Assembly: GCF_000219625.1 (NCBI RefSeq)
Contig: NC_018209.1
Span: 744,001-808,000 of the forward strand
Reading direction: 5' to 3'
Source: Zymoseptoria tritici IPO323
Taxonomy: Eukaryota > Ascomycota > Dothideomycetes > Mycosphaerellales > Mycosphaerellaceae
DNA: 64,000 bases
Shown here: piece after piece, positions 9,525 to 21,222 of the stretch
How the letters are laid out: the number at the start of each line of letters is the position of its first letter
Numbering within the stretch: position 1 is the stretch's first letter
Position numbers and translations under genes: made by a program
The notes under the pieces: generated by a model
What the model was told of the DNA's origin: nothing
The model's input: the letters and a program-made list of their open reading frames with translations, nothing else
The model's database searches: none

Positions 9525-11125
9525 TCAAGCCTCAGTCTGCTCTACCTGTTTATTCGACTCGCCCTCGCTTTCAATCGTCCAGTAGCCTCCCACTGCCTCG
9601 AACGCCTTGTTGAAACCAGGAACCAGCTCCTCCAGAGGTCTTGCCTTGACGTCAGGCATGAATAAGCACCATACAGGTTCGTCATTATTGAGTTGCTCCT
9701 TGTAGGGGAAGTAAGCCATGGCATCCCAGCCAAGAGCTACGTTGATGAGCTTATCGTGGTCTTCCTCATAGTCGCTCTTCTTGTAGGCTTGATAAATGCC
9801 ACCTTTTTGTTCGCGTTGCCATTTCATGATTGGCTTTTGCATCGTCTTTAGTAGTCCGCCGTGCATGAAGAGAGGTCTGCCATCGGGGTGGTATTGCAAA
9901 AAGCTGTGTCCGCAGTAGAATCCATCGTCGCCTGATTGAGTGCCCACGCTGGTGACAGCCTTTGCGGGTTTGCCGAACTTGGTCTTGAGCGCGTGCCATG
10001 CGAAACGAAAGGTGTCCTTGTCGCCGAGCAAGAAGTCGAAGTAATAGCTCTCGTGGTATATTCCATTCTTGAGCACTGGGTGGTTTATGAATGCAGCCAG
10101 TTGGAGATGGTACCAGAGCTTCTTCTTGTCGACCAGCACCTGTCCACTCTCCATTTCGTATTCGTCCATGCGGCATTTCGTGTTCGTGATGGACCAGACT
10201 GGGTTGTTAGGTCGTGTGCGCGCGATGTCGGGCCAGAATATGCTTCCGTGCTTCTTGTACACATCCGACTCCCAAAGAGAATCCGGGGCAAAGATTGGAA
10301 TGTTGTCGCTATCAAGCTGCAGTGGTTCGTCGAAACGAGAGTTGACCATCGCTGCGGTTTTGAGATTGTCTGAAACTCTGTGTCAGTGCCATGCAATATC
10401 ACACGAAGGAGCTCGTAGAGCAACTTACAATGCGAACCGCCCTTGCCGTACATTGTTTGTATTATGTTTGACGGTGCAGAGAGATCGTTGAAGTAGATGT
10501 TGGGGTAGACCTCCCGAAACCTCTTCTTCTTCTCCTCGTCGACCTCGTCCTTCCAGTAGTGTAGCTCCACGGGCATCTGTGACCCCACATTCTTTAACGT
10601 CCTCAACAGCACATTGACTCGCTTCGGCTTTCTTCCGCCTACAATTACGATCCCCCGTCCACTGAATTTGTGCTTGTAATCTTTCCACTTCAGCAGATCA
10701 TGCTTTATGAACTTGTGCCAGATCTCTCGTTGCTCGTCCAACTCTTTCTGCGGCCGTGCCTCCACCGTCCAGTTGGTGTCCGTTCCATACGACGATTGTC
10801 CCTTTGCGAACTGGAAATTGACCTTGCTTTCGTCCGGCCAGTTGCACGATGCGCCAGCTTCTTCCATGGACATTCCAGGGTATCGTATCACCCTGTCGAA
10901 GTGTTCGCGAAAGGCGTCCGGATTCATGATGAGCTCAACATTATCGACATATGGCTCGCTCATGTCCTTGTCCTCCTCCAATTGCGCCTGCTCTCCCCGA
11001 TAGGACACGTCGTTGCTCCATAAGGTCATGAGATATAACAGTATGAGTGCGCCCACGAACACGGACGGTATCGGGTGTTGGGCGCATGTGCTGAACAGCC
11101 GTGGAACTCCTCGTGGCGCGAGCAT
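9525..11125 (-). CDS. MNN2/MNN1-like alpha-mannosyltransferase (Mannosyl_trans3 family)
   Basis: The coding sequence is complement(join(9525..10369,10429..11125)), 513 residues. A 59-bp intron (GTAAGT donor, TTTCAG acceptor) is placed so that the joined sequence reads GGSHYNLKTAAMVNSRF, matching the family's conserved block before its DXD. A type II anchor lies at about residues 20-36 (SVFVGALILLYLMTLW). RGIVIVGG (about 155) starts the catalytic domain, the DXD is LDSDNIP (D252-S-D254), and SGQVLVDK follows. Family members (PF11051: yeast Mnn2, Mnn5, Mnn1) are Golgi enzymes that use GDP-mannose to branch or cap mannan. It sits between acyltransferase B (same strand) and the divergent GH92 mannosidase, consistent with a shared mannan role. 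Which linkage it makes cannot be read from sequence. Confidence 0.88.
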
Positions 11126-11827
11126 TGTCGTCGATGCGCGGTGGCAGAATGGTCAAAAGAGAAGGAAGAATGACCTACCATGACTATTAAACATTAAAAG
11201 TGAAGAAGGCGGCAGAGGCGTTGCTCGAGTGTCCGCGCACTGCTTTCTGGCTTTGCGCAGTCGTGGGCGGTTGAGTTTGGGTTTAGGGGTCGAACCGCGT
11301 CTTGTCATGCGCGTACCGATGGAAGGATCCCCCTCAACGGAGATAGCCAGGCCATTGTCCACCGAGCTGTGGACTAATCATGTGGAGTACCTCCGCGGCT
11401 TGGCTGGGCTGACCTGGTTTCAAGTCCTCGTATACAGAAATGCGCATCGTATATCGGTTCATGACCGGGGATCGAAATGATGCAAAGTCAATCTGTCTAG
11501 TCATCAAGTAAAAAAGTCGACAGGACCTGCTACTACTCTAGAGGTGACGTTGTTACCAAGGGGGAACCCGAAGTCGGCTCATCTCCGGCAGTCCACTGTA
11601 TACCGACGACCTTGAGAATGTCTGCCGAGTCTAAGGTATCTAGTTTCGTTGTGACAATATTGTCCATCAATTGACCATTGTACTCCTTTCCGTCGCTGGG
11701 TACGGCATACCATGTATCGTAGCGATGCTACCTTGCCAGACATACCCCGCTGATGACGATCTCCACCATCCTTAGATGGACTCTGTCAGCACACGTACTG
11801 CAGATGTGATCCCTTGAAGATCGCGAG
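11126..11827. promoter_or_regulatory. Divergent intergenic region between MNN2-like gene and GH92 gene
   Basis: About 700 bp containing the two divergent promoters. No TATA box or repeat stands out, and short open frames here have no resemblance to proteins. Confidence 0.4.
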
Positions 11828-14402
11828 ATGATGCTCTCTTTCGGCGCCTCCCAGAGGCTGATTACAATCACCTTCATGGGCGTCATGCTCTTGATATTGA
11901 GTCTCATCTATCTCTTCAGTGGTGATAGAGTCTCCGCATTCACGGCAAGATATCACGACAATGCCGGTGTCTTGCGGTATGTTGATCCCAAGATCGGAAC
12001 GTATGGAGTGACACCAAATGGCAACGGTGGCATGATTCCGTCCGTGTCGCCGCCGTTCGGCATGACGAGATGGACGCCTCAGACTCGCGAGGTCAGGAAT
12101 TTGATTTGGACTGGGAAGAAGTACGTCTAACAGATGGCAGAACTTCATAAGTCAATGCCCGTACAATGACATGGACGGTCACATCCATGGCTTTCAAGCG
12201 ACACATCAGCCTGCGATCTGGATGGGAGAAAGCGGACAAGTTGTCCTCAGTCTGGGCGTTGGCGAAGTGAAGCCTCTATTTGTTGAGCGGGCGCACAAAT
12301 TCCTCAAGAGAGACGAGCGAAGCACGCCGTACGTATATGAAGTGATCATGGAGGCTGAAGCCATCGAATCGGGCTTCAATCTGACGGAAAGCATCTATTC
12401 GCCTGTGCCAGGTGGTGCTCAGCCGGTTCCGGGGGATGTCCGACGGGGAGCGAATGGCAGGGTACGAAGAGACATACCAGCGCAGGCCGTGGCAGTGGAG
12501 GATGTGCCAGCTCCGAGACAACATGCTTCGTCCGCTTCCAGAGGAGCTATTCACGTGGCTTTGACTGCCACTTCTCACACCGGTTGGCTGCTCGTGGACT
12601 TCAAATCATCAGATGAACCTTATATGTTTGTTCAAGCCACGCGGAAGAATTGGACCGGACAAATCGCAATCGACCCGGATAGGCGAGAAATCTCTGGTAA
12701 GAATCCTCAGCGACAGGATTATGCTCTTGGTCCTTTGCCGGCGTCTGGCTTCTCCGGGTACTTTGTCTCTCGGTTTTCCGAGCCCTTCGCCAGCTATGGC
12801 ATCACGCACGGCAAGAATTTGAAGACCGGAGGTCGCACCGGTAAGGGAGAGGACCTTGGCGCATATGTCAGATTTGCTGGGAACTGCAAGTCGGTGGAAG
12901 TCCGGACTGGAGTCTCATTCGTGAGCGTCGAACAGGCGAGAAAGAATCTTGACCTCGAAGCCCCGAGCTCGGTCACATTCGATCAGGCGGTCGAGAATCT
13001 CAAGGATGCTTGGTTGGAGAAGATCGGCCGCGTAGAGATATCGGGAGTTAACAAGACCGATAAGGAACACGATCCTCGCACGATATGGTATACTGGACTG
13101 TTCCACGCCTTGCAGTATCCATCGGACTTTTCCGAGCCGACGGGCGCAAGCAATGGAGTCACGGGAACGTTCTATAGTGGCTACACAGACAGCGTCCATA
13201 CCGGGAACGATGCTTATTACCAGTCGTGGTCTATCTGGGACACGTTCCGAGCAGAGCACAGCCTGCTGACCATGTTCGCCCCCGACCGAGTCAACGGAAT
13301 GATGAATTCGCTCGTGCAGATCTACGATTGGGCCGGACGTCTGCCAATGTGGGCAAATGTTGTCGAGACCAACATCATGATTGGTACGCATGTCGATGCA
13401 GTCATTGCCAACGCGCTGGCTCGTGGTTTTAGAAATTTTGATATTGCGAAAGCTTGGGAAGGTGTCAAGAAGAACGCATTTGAGCCGCCTATCAACGACA
13501 CCGAGCTCTTGTACTATGATCGCGAAGGACATACTCCCGATGAGGTACGCGCTGGTCTCACAGCGTACATGTCGAAGGGATACGTGTCGAACGACGGATG
13601 GGCTGAAAGTGCATCTCGTACACTGGACTACGCTTTCGATGATCACGCCGCTGCTATTGTGGCCGAGCACGCAGGGGACAAAGAAACTGCTCAGCAACTC
13701 CACAAACGAAGCCAAAATTATCGCAACGTTTACAACTCTGAGTCAACCTTTATGGAAGCCAGAAACGACAATGGGACCTGGGCGGGTCGTGATCAAGGCT
13801 GGACCGAAGGCGACGACTGGATCTACACCTTCAATGTCATGCACGACCCTGAGGGACTGGCGGAGATGATGGGTGGTGCATCGAGGTTGAAAGCCAAGCT
13901 CGACGAGTACTTCCATGGCGGATACAATGACCACTCGAACGAGCCATCTCACCATGCGCCGTACATGTATGCGGCTGTCGGCTATCCATATGCAACGCAG
14001 AATCTCACTCGTGAGATCGCATACGCCAATTATAACGCAACATCCGCCGGATTGAGTGGCAATGAGGATCTTGGACAGATGAGTGCGTGGTACGTCTTCT
14101 CCGCTTTGGGCTTCTACCCCGTCAATCCGGCTTCGGATGAGTATGTTGTTGGATCGCCATTCTTTGAAAAAACGACCATTCGCTTCCCTGCGGGCGCTGC
14201 TACAGGCGGAGTTGGCGGTACAGAGCACACGCTCACAATTAGTGCCCCTGGTGCTCCGTCGAAGCCGTTCGTAAAGAGCTTGAAAGTGGATGGAGTGGTG
14301 GTGGACAAGCCTTTGTTGCAACACTTGCAAATTGTGACGGCGAGTCGGATTGATTTTGAGATGGCTGATACTCCTCAGTCTTGGGGAGTACTGCATCGGT
14401 AG
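11828..14402 (+). CDS. GH92 alpha-1,2-mannosidase, membrane-anchored or secreted
   Basis: The coding sequence is join(11828..12091,12141..14402), 841 residues. A 49-bp intron (GTCAGG donor, CTAAC branch, GGCAG acceptor) joins RWTPQTRE to NFISQCPYND, restoring the family's conserved block. The N-terminus has a hydrophobic helix at about residues 11-31 (LITITFMGVMLLILSLIYLF), serving as signal anchor or signal peptide. Further GH92 features are HIHGFQATHQPAIWMG, SWSIWDTFRAEHSLLTM, WANVVETNIMIGTHVDAVIA, a GYVSNDGWAESASRTLDYAFDD block, NDHSNEPSHHAPYMY and GNEDLGQMSAWYVFSALGFYP. GH92 enzymes are calcium-dependent exo-alpha-mannosidases, mostly alpha-1,2, that trim N- and O-mannans. It closes the glycan gene run and could process the product of the neighbouring mannosyltransferases. 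Very confident in family. Confidence 0.95.
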
Positions 14403-14927
14403 TCCTGCGATCGTATGATGCATTATATCATCCATGGGCCGACGCATGTAGATGTGCCGAGACCTTGGTTCCGTCTTGAGCCGAATGCGTGTCTTGGACC
14501 GGTTCGTCCTCGTCATTCGCTTCGCGACCCGCGGTCGCGACCCGACGGTGCCATTTCCAATCTGTTGAAAACAGACGAAATGAGTAGATCACGCGAGCAG
14601 TCCGTGGCCACAGACTTTTTATATTTATGCATCTCTGTATCCCTGTCACAAGCCTTGAATTCACTCAAACGTTGTCGATCGCCGCGGCCATGCGAACTTT
14701 CAATGCCTTGGCTTTGTACGGATGACGTCGACTCGCACGCGTTTCCTTGATGAAACAGCAACCAAGCTTTGAGGCGTCGAATCAAGCATTCAGTGATGTC
14801 GTCCTCGGCCTTTCCCAGATGACATCCCACCAACACCCCGCTGTGCCTTCTGCTTCTTGGTCGTTGTTCCAACGTCGCGCGCATATCGAAACAATCGTCT
14901 TTCCGCAGTCAAAAGACGGACGCCGTG
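14403..14927. other. Intergenic region, nothing recognised
   Basis: About 525 bp between the GH92 stop and the phospholipase D start. It contains a short TTTTTATATTTATG stretch near 14617 that could be a promoter or UTR element; no gene seen. Confidence 0.35.
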
Positions 14928-17900
14928 ATGATTGGCAAGACTTCAGATGTGGGCGGCGCAGAAGAGCAGAAGAAGCACAAGGTTGCGGCAGAGTCTGCGG
15001 AGGGGCTGAAGAAGAAGTTTCACGATCTCAAGGTGTGTGGAACGGTTGCTGGTGTGGCAGAACGTGTTTCCGCCATGTTGAACAGCAGATACATGCAGCT
15101 GAAAACTTCGCTGACACTCTCAGGTCGGCGCTGTACATTTGAAGCATCGAGTGGGCAAGTTCCAGAATCTGGTCAACAGCAACCATCGCCACGATGAGGA
15201 GCACGAACAGAAGACTGATGCCAAGCGCACTCGAATCGGAGAGTCGCATCGTTTCCAGTCCTTTGCTCCGGAGCGCAATGGCAACAACATCAAGTGGTAT
15301 GTCGACGGCCGGGACTACTTCTGGGCTGTTTCCGTCGCACTGGAGAGAGCCAAGGAGACCATCTACATTGAAGACTGGTGGCTCAGTCCGGAGCTGTTTT
15401 TAAGGAGGCCGCCAGCTGAGAACCAACACTGGCGTCTCGACAACATCCTCAAACGTGCCGCGGAGCGTGGCGTCAAGATTTATGTTGTTGTATACAGAGA
15501 GGTCGAACAGGCTTTGACCTGCAACTCGCAACACACCAAGCATGCGCTACATTCGCTCTGTCCAGAAGGTACGCCGGGTGCTGGCAACATCAAGGTGATG
15601 CGCCATCCCGACCACAATGTCCTCGAAAACGCCTCGGACATGACGTTTTACTGGGCTCATCATGAGAAGTTCATCGTGATTGATTACGACATGGCTTTCA
15701 TAGGTGGACTGGATCTTTGCTTTGGTCGCTGGGATAATCGACAGCATCCTCTCGCAGATGCTCATCCTGCTGGGGTAGCTAAGGAAGTGTTCCCAGGACA
15801 GGACTTCAACAACAATCGAATCATGGATTTCCAGAGTGTCCAGGACTGGAAGAGCAACGAGGTCTCCAAAGCTGATTATGGACGCATGCCGTGGCACGAT
15901 GTCGCAATGGGTGTTATCGGACCTTGCATCTATGATATTGCGGAGCACTTCGTCCTGAGGTGGAACTTCTGCAAGCGTGACAAGTACAAGAGAGATGATA
16001 GATATGACTGGCTCACTCTCACGGGTCGCACTGGTGATGATGAGGATCTCATTGGCGTTCAGAGACCCAAACATCCTGTCGGAGATTACGTTCACCATCC
16101 TTTAACCTCGCTGGATGGCAAGAAAGCAAATCCTCGACGCACGCAGACCAGACAACATCCGCATGACGACACGAACCCAGGCACAAAAGGCGTTTCCAAC
16201 TCCCAATTTGATGATGATGAATTCCACGATGCGGAGGAGCACCTCGATGAGCACGGCTACCGCCAAGAGCAGCACAGGCACGGTCATGGGGTTTCGAAGG
16301 AATTGAAGCAGCGCAACATTCACATGCCGCGACTTCATAGCTCCGGTCCTGCCGTTCCACCAGAGTTGCAACCCAAGCATCAGGAGAATGATCGCATGAC
16401 AGGCAATGATCCTAAGAGAGAAGGAACAATAACGGCATCGGGCGGACTTGCTGAGAAGCAAAAGGGTTACCCGTCGACTGAAGTGGACAAAGGCCATATC
16501 GTTGTCGATGGCCCAGTTCATGCTCAGCTTGTGCGTTCCTCGGCGGATTGGTCTTCCGGAATCCTGACCGAGCAGAGCATCCAAAACGCCTACTGCCAAG
16601 TCATTCGAGATGCGAAGCATTTCGTGTACATTGAGAACCAGTTCTTCATCACCGCAACGGGCGAGGACCAAACACCCATTCACAACCAAATTGGCGCGGC
16701 CATCGTCGATGCTTGTGTAAAGGCTGCGAAAGAGGATCGCAAATTTCGCGTGATCATCATGATGCCTGCTATTCCTGGCTTCGCGGGAGACCTTCGCGAC
16801 AACGCTGCAGCGGGCACCAGAGCTATCATGGACTATCAATACAAGTCAATTAGCCGTGGTGATCACAGCATATACGGGAGAATCAAGGCAGCAGGTTTTG
16901 ATCCCACGAAGTACATATTCGTGTTCAACTTGCGGTCTTACGATCGCTTGAACAAGACACCTGCTCTCCAACGTCAAGAAGAGAAGAGTGGCATCAACTA
17001 CCAAGAGGTACAGCGTGCTCAGGCTGAAGAGGTCATGTCTGACGCTGTCCACGGGAGTGAGGCTCACGAAGGTGGCGCCAGTGCCGGCGTCAGAGAGACC
17101 GCGAAAGAGGGCGGCCTCAAGGGTCTCTTCAAGAAGACGAGGAGAACCAGCATCGACTACTCCAAGGGCGGAGTCATCGAGCCTGAGAACCCGAACGAAG
17201 ATCCCAAAGTCCTGGCTGAGAAGAAGGAGAAGTTCGAGGCAGAACGAGAGTACGAGCAGGAGGGCGAGCATAGCAATGACTCGATTGCGCACAACGCTAT
17301 GTTGAACGGCAAGAAGCCGAGTGAAGAGCCATATGTCGGTCGTGACGAGAACGGCAAGAGGGTGGGACATGAAGAAGAGGACGAGGAGAACAGACAGCAG
17401 GAACTCGAGAACTTCGTGCAGGAGGAGCTATACATCCACGGCAAGGTATGTTCGCAAGCAATCGATTTTCGTGAGTACAGCAACTAACAAAAATTTGCAG
17501 CTCCTGATCGTGGACGACCGCATTGCTATTTGTGGCTCCAGCAACATCAACGACCGATCTCAGCTCGGCTACCACGACTCCGAGCTCGCCATCGTCATGG
17601 AGGATACTACCCCTCTCGAGTCAAAGATGAACGGTCAAGAGTACCGCGCTGGTCTCCACGCCGCCTCTCTCCGCCGCATGTTGTGGCGAGAGCATCTCGG
17701 TCTTCTTCCAGCGCAGGAATTGGATGCAACCAACGATCCGAATGCTCAGCCACCAGGCGACGGCGACAACGAATGGCACGCCGGCGACGAGTGGGACAAA
17801 TTCGTCGAAGATCCGCTCGACGACGAGCTGTGGAAATTCTGGACCAAGCGCGCGACGATCAACACCGCCGTCTTCCGCCACTTGTTCCACGCCGATCCTG

Positions 17901-18127
17901 ATGACAACGTCAAGACCTTTGAGGACTACGATAAGTTCTTGGGCGCCAAGGGGTCGAGGAAGGCGGGCCATATCTATGATCTGTTCCAGCCAGTGGATGT
18001 CGCGAGGCAGGAGCTCGACAAGATCAAGGGGCATGTTGTGTGGATGCCCTTGAAGTTCTTGCAGGATGCGCCCATGGCGGAGAAAGGAGTGGCCGTGAAC
18101 TCGATCACGGAGAGTATTTATACTTAA
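14928..18127 (+). CDS. Phospholipase D (two HKD motifs)
   Basis: The coding sequence is join(14928..15032,15124..17445,17501..18127), about 1017 residues. Intron 1 (91 bp) joins KKKFHDLK to VGAVHLKHR; intron 2 (55 bp, GTATGT to TTTGCAG) joins LYIHGK to LLIVDDR inside the second catalytic motif. The first HKD is HHEKFIVIDYDMAFIGG (about residue 213) and the second is HGKLLIVDDRIAICGSSNINDRS (motif start about 806). WYVDGRDYFWAVSVALE and IYIEDWW are the usual block before the first motif. PLD hydrolyses phosphatidylcholine to phosphatidic acid and choline at membranes. No PX or PH domain is visible, so this is the shorter fungal form and not a Spo14-like one. The middle (about 380-520) is a His/Asp-rich low-complexity insert, and a charged insert precedes the second HKD. 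Confidence 0.93.
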
Positions 18128-18387
18128 TTCGACAGGGGTGGGAGTCTGGTTGTGGCAGGTGTCTCGGTCAGGTATGAGGTTGATGATAGCGATATGCATT
18201 AGGGTGGCGCAATTGGACGATACCAGATCGCGGATGAATTAGAAGAGCAGTTCTCAGACCCAGCCGTTGACATCGTAGAAGCCATCTCGTCCAAGCCGCA
18301 GTTCTGGTGCCCTTATCATAACCATTGAACCTGTCCTGATCCAAACGCCACGCTAAACCATCAACCGTCCCAGCATTCTCATCGCAT

Positions 18388-19173
18388 TCATCGTAACCAC
18401 TTCAACACAAAGTACACGAAAATGATGAAGACCACCACACCACCCCAGAATATCGACTTGTCCTGCTTCGCTCTCCTCTCCACCATCCTTATCGTGTCTC
18501 CCGAAATTCCCAGCGTGCTCCCAATGGAATACAACTTCTTCTGTGTTCCCTTCAACATCTCCCTCTGATCTCCCAAGTCTCCCAACACCGCCCTCCCTCG
18601 CTCCAAGTATTCATCCAGCGTCTGATTTGCGCTTCCAAAGAACGAGTTCTCTCTCAACGCATGGCTCTCCCTCGCTTCATCCGCTCCCAGTCCATACGGC
18701 GACGAGTATGCCGAGTAGCTATTCCCCTGCTGTCCCGGCACGAAATTCGGATTACTCGTGCGAAACAGCGGATTCACATTTTCGCCGTGTCCCGCGCCAC
18801 TCGCAATCGCAGCATCAGCATATGGGTTTTCCGGTGTATTCGCAGCGTGCGGTCTCCGCCCGAGTAGTTCCGATCGATTCTGCGCATATGCTTGTTCCTG
18901 CTGGGTGTGTTTGAGTTCTGCGAATCGAGAGCGAAAGTCGAGGAGTTCGGAGCGGAAATTCGTCAGTCGTTCTTGGCCTTTGGTGGCTTTGTCAGGGACG
19001 AGTTCGTCGTTTATGCTGCGTTGGTAGTCGTCTAGAGTGCGGGAGAAGGAGGTTATGGCTGCGGTGAGTTGGCCTTGGAGAGCGGCGGAGGAGGAGGGTT
19101 GGGAACTGAGGATGTCGAGGTCGGCACGGATGGATTTTGATTGCCGCAGGGCGGAATTGTAGAGGGCACTCAT
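18388..19173 (-). CDS. BOS1: BOS1-like Golgi v-SNARE
   Basis: A single exon of 261 residues, ATG at 19173. It starts MSALYNSALRQSKSIRADLD, has a coiled N-terminal region, an Asn/Pro/Gly-rich middle, a SNARE motif at about residues 185-240 (LDEYLERGRAVLGDLGDQREMLKG and IGSTLGISGDTIRMVERRAKQDK), and a single C-terminal tail anchor SIFWGGVVVFIIFVYFVLKW. This is the layout of Bos1/membrin, the SNARE used for ER-to-Golgi vesicle fusion. Length agrees with yeast Bos1 (about 244). It is divergent from the PTEN-like gene with 318 bp between starts. Alternative: another Qb-SNARE such as Gos1, less likely given the N-terminus. Confidence 0.88.
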   Translation of the reverse strand: MSALYNSALRQSKSIRADLDILSSQPSSSAALQGQLTAAITSFSRTLDDYQRSINDELVPDKATKGQERLTNFRSELLDFRSRFAELKHTQQEQAYAQNRSELLGRRPHAANTPENPYADAAIASGAGHGENVNPLFRTSNPNFVPGQQGNSYSAYSSPYGLGADEARESHALRENSFFGSANQTLDEYLERGRAVLGDLGDQREMLKGTQKKLYSIGSTLGISGDTIRMVERRAKQDKSIFWGGVVVFIIFVYFVLKWLR

Positions 19174-19491
19174 TGTGTTGAGGGATGGGGAGTGTTGTTG
19201 CGGGATGGAGTTGTTGGTTGCATGGTATTGAAAGTGGATGAGTTAAGGGAGACGTGTCGTGGCAGCTGCGCGTAGTTCTATCCCTTCAGTTGCCGTTTGA
19301 ACCCTCGAAGCGGCTCTCAAAACTGCTTGGAAAATAAAACACGGCCGACGTCATATTCCAGATCCAAGTTTCCATTCCCATATTCTCCTGAACGGGTGAA
19401 CATGTACTTGTACTTGAAGAGATCGGTCCCACATCCTTGTCCGACCGCCATGAACGTCCATTGAACGCCACCTCAGCTACCCTCGCACATC
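19174..19491. promoter_or_regulatory. Divergent promoter region, BOS1 / PTEN-like gene
   Basis: A compact 318-bp spacer between two divergent ATGs, so it must supply both promoters. No distinctive element seen. Confidence 0.45.
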
Positions 19492-21222
19492 ATGGACATC
19501 CTCCGCCAAATCGTCGCCTCCCCACGAGCAAGACACCCAGAAGCTGGCCTCGATCTATGTTATGTGACCGACAAGATCGTAGCTACGTCCGGACCTAGTG
19601 GTACATATCCACAAGTCGCATATCGCAATCGTCTATCAGACCTCGTCAAGTTCCTCGACTCCAAGCACAATGAAGAATGGGCAATATGGGAGTTCCGAGC
19701 CGAAGGGACGGGCTACCCTGACGACGAGGTCTACAATCGCGTTCGACATTACCCATGGCCCGACCATCATCCTCCACCGTTCGCATTGGTCCCGTTGATC
19801 ATGGCTAGTATGCGGGACTGGCTGCACGCGAAAGAGGGTCGAGTGGCGGTGGTACATTGCAAAGCGGGCAAGGGCAGAAGTGGAACTGTAACTTGCAGCT
19901 ATTTGATCAGCGAGGAAGGATGGACCGCTGAAGATGCTATGAAACGCTTTACAGAGAGGAGAATGAGGCCCGGATTCGGAAATGGAATCTCGATCCCAAG
20001 CCAGCTGAGATGGGTGAGCTACGTGGACCGCTGGGCAAAAGGTGGCAAGTTATACGTCGACAGACCTGTGGAAGTTACAGAACTACATGTATGGGGTTTG
20101 CGAGATGGGGTAAAAATTGCTGTTGAGGGATTCGTGGATGAAGGAAAGGTGATCAAATCGTTTCATACATTCACGAAAGAGGAAAGACAAATCGTGCGTG
20201 GGAACATCCGACAAGGCAGCGGCTTCGCGGACGTGGCGATGGAGATGATGGGAAAGAAGAAGACAGACGAAAGTGACGCTGGCGAGCAGATCAAAGAGGC
20301 TGGCAAGATACAGAAGAGCCAGACAAGTTCTTCGGAAATGCTGGAAGGTGAAGGAGGTGAGGTCGTCTTCCGGCCATCCTCACGGATCATTCTACCCACG
20401 AGTGACATCAACATCGACACCGAACGGCGTAACAAGTCGAAATATGGTGGCTTCACTATGGTCACGGCCGTCGCTCACGTCTGGTTCAATACATTCTTCG
20501 AAGGCATGGGACCAGAGAAAAATGGCAAGCCGGACGACTCTGGTGTCTTCGAGATCGACTTCGACGCGATGGACGGCATCAAAGGTAGCAGTCGCAAAGG
20601 CACCAGAGCATTTGACAAGATCTGCGTGGTGTGGAAAGCAGTGCCATCCGAGAATGGCACTCAGCCGGATGTGGTCATCACAGAACCAAAACCTGGCGAA
20701 GCTATTCCTCAAGCTCGGCCTGCGGACTGGAAGAATGGGCAAAACGCAAAAAGCAACGACTTCGAGAAGAAATTGGGTCTCCGCGCCGCGACGACTGAAA
20801 GTGCTGCCATCAGCCGTGCAAGTAGCACACGCTCGAACGTTACGGATCCCGAGAAGAAGTCTTTGGACTTGATGGAGGGCGTGCAGACATACACTTCTGA
20901 TGGTAAAGTCCTACATACAACGCCTGGAACGGAGAAGAACAAGGAGAATACTGGTGTCTTCAACACACCTTCAGCATCTGCGAGCGGTACACCTCAACCT
21001 GCGAGCGGTACACCTCAACCTGCGAGCGGTACACCGCAACCTGCGAGTTATACTCCTCAACCGACAGGCAACCCGAAGGTGGTTGACGGAGCGGCTAACA
21101 ACTCTTCCAATATCCCTGTTGCGCCACTGCCGGATAGAAAGGTGGAGGAGATTGTGCATGAGCGCCGTGGCCAGACAGCGGGACAGCCGACGGGGTCGAA
21201 GAATGTGACAGGCAGCTCATGA
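19492..21222 (+). CDS. TEP1: PTEN/TEP1-like phosphoinositide phosphatase
   Basis: A single exon of 576 residues. The N-terminus (DLCYVTDKIVATSGPSG, YRNRLSDLVKFLD) matches the PTEN phosphatase domain. The P-loop HCKAGKGRSG is at residues 122-131, with catalytic Cys and Arg at 123 and 129, the PTEN-specific Lys residues in place and Ser where animal PTEN has Thr. YPWPDHHPPP supplies the WPD-type loop. A C2-like region follows (about 200-400), then a low-complexity tail with four 7-residue repeats of the ASGTPQP type (nucleotides 20980-21063). PTEN removes the 3-phosphate of PIP3 at membranes; fungal Tep1 is linked to morphogenesis and sporulation. All catalytic residues are visible, so activity is likely. 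Confidence 0.93.
   Translation: MDILRQIVASPRARHPEAGLDLCYVTDKIVATSGPSGTYPQVAYRNRLSDLVKFLDSKHNEEWAIWEFRAEGTGYPDDEVYNRVRHYPWPDHHPPPFALVPLIMASMRDWLHAKEGRVAVVHCKAGKGRSGTVTCSYLISEEGWTAEDAMKRFTERRMRPGFGNGISIPSQLRWVSYVDRWAKGGKLYVDRPVEVTELHVWGLRDGVKIAVEGFVDEGKVIKSFHTFTKEERQIVRGNIRQGSGFADVAMEMMGKKKTDESDAGEQIKEAGKIQKSQTSSSEMLEGEGGEVVFRPSSRIILPTSDINIDTERRNKSKYGGFTMVTAVAHVWFNTFFEGMGPEKNGKPDDSGVFEIDFDAMDGIKGSSRKGTRAFDKICVVWKAVPSENGTQPDVVITEPKPGEAIPQARPADWKNGQNAKSNDFEKKLGLRAATTESAAISRASSTRSNVTDPEKKSLDLMEGVQTYTSDGKVLHTTPGTEKNKENTGVFNTPSASASGTPQPASGTPQPASGTPQPASYTPQPTGNPKVVDGAANNSSNIPVAPLPDRKVEEIVHERRGQTAGQPTGSKNVTGSS
20980..21063 (+). repeat. 21-bp minisatellite (four units) inside the PTEN-like gene
   Basis: Three near-identical units GCGAGCGGTACACCTCAACC(T) and a fourth diverged unit encode ASGTPQP, ASGTPQP, ASGTPQP, ASYTPQP. 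Units are in frame, so copy number can change without breaking the protein. Confidence 0.95.

Noticed and set aside
12915..13715. Long minus-strand frame (266 codons) opposite the GH92 gene; likewise 13743-14516
   Set aside because: Lies antisense to the clearly conserved GH92 coding sequence; protein has no family features. A mirror of the coding bias.
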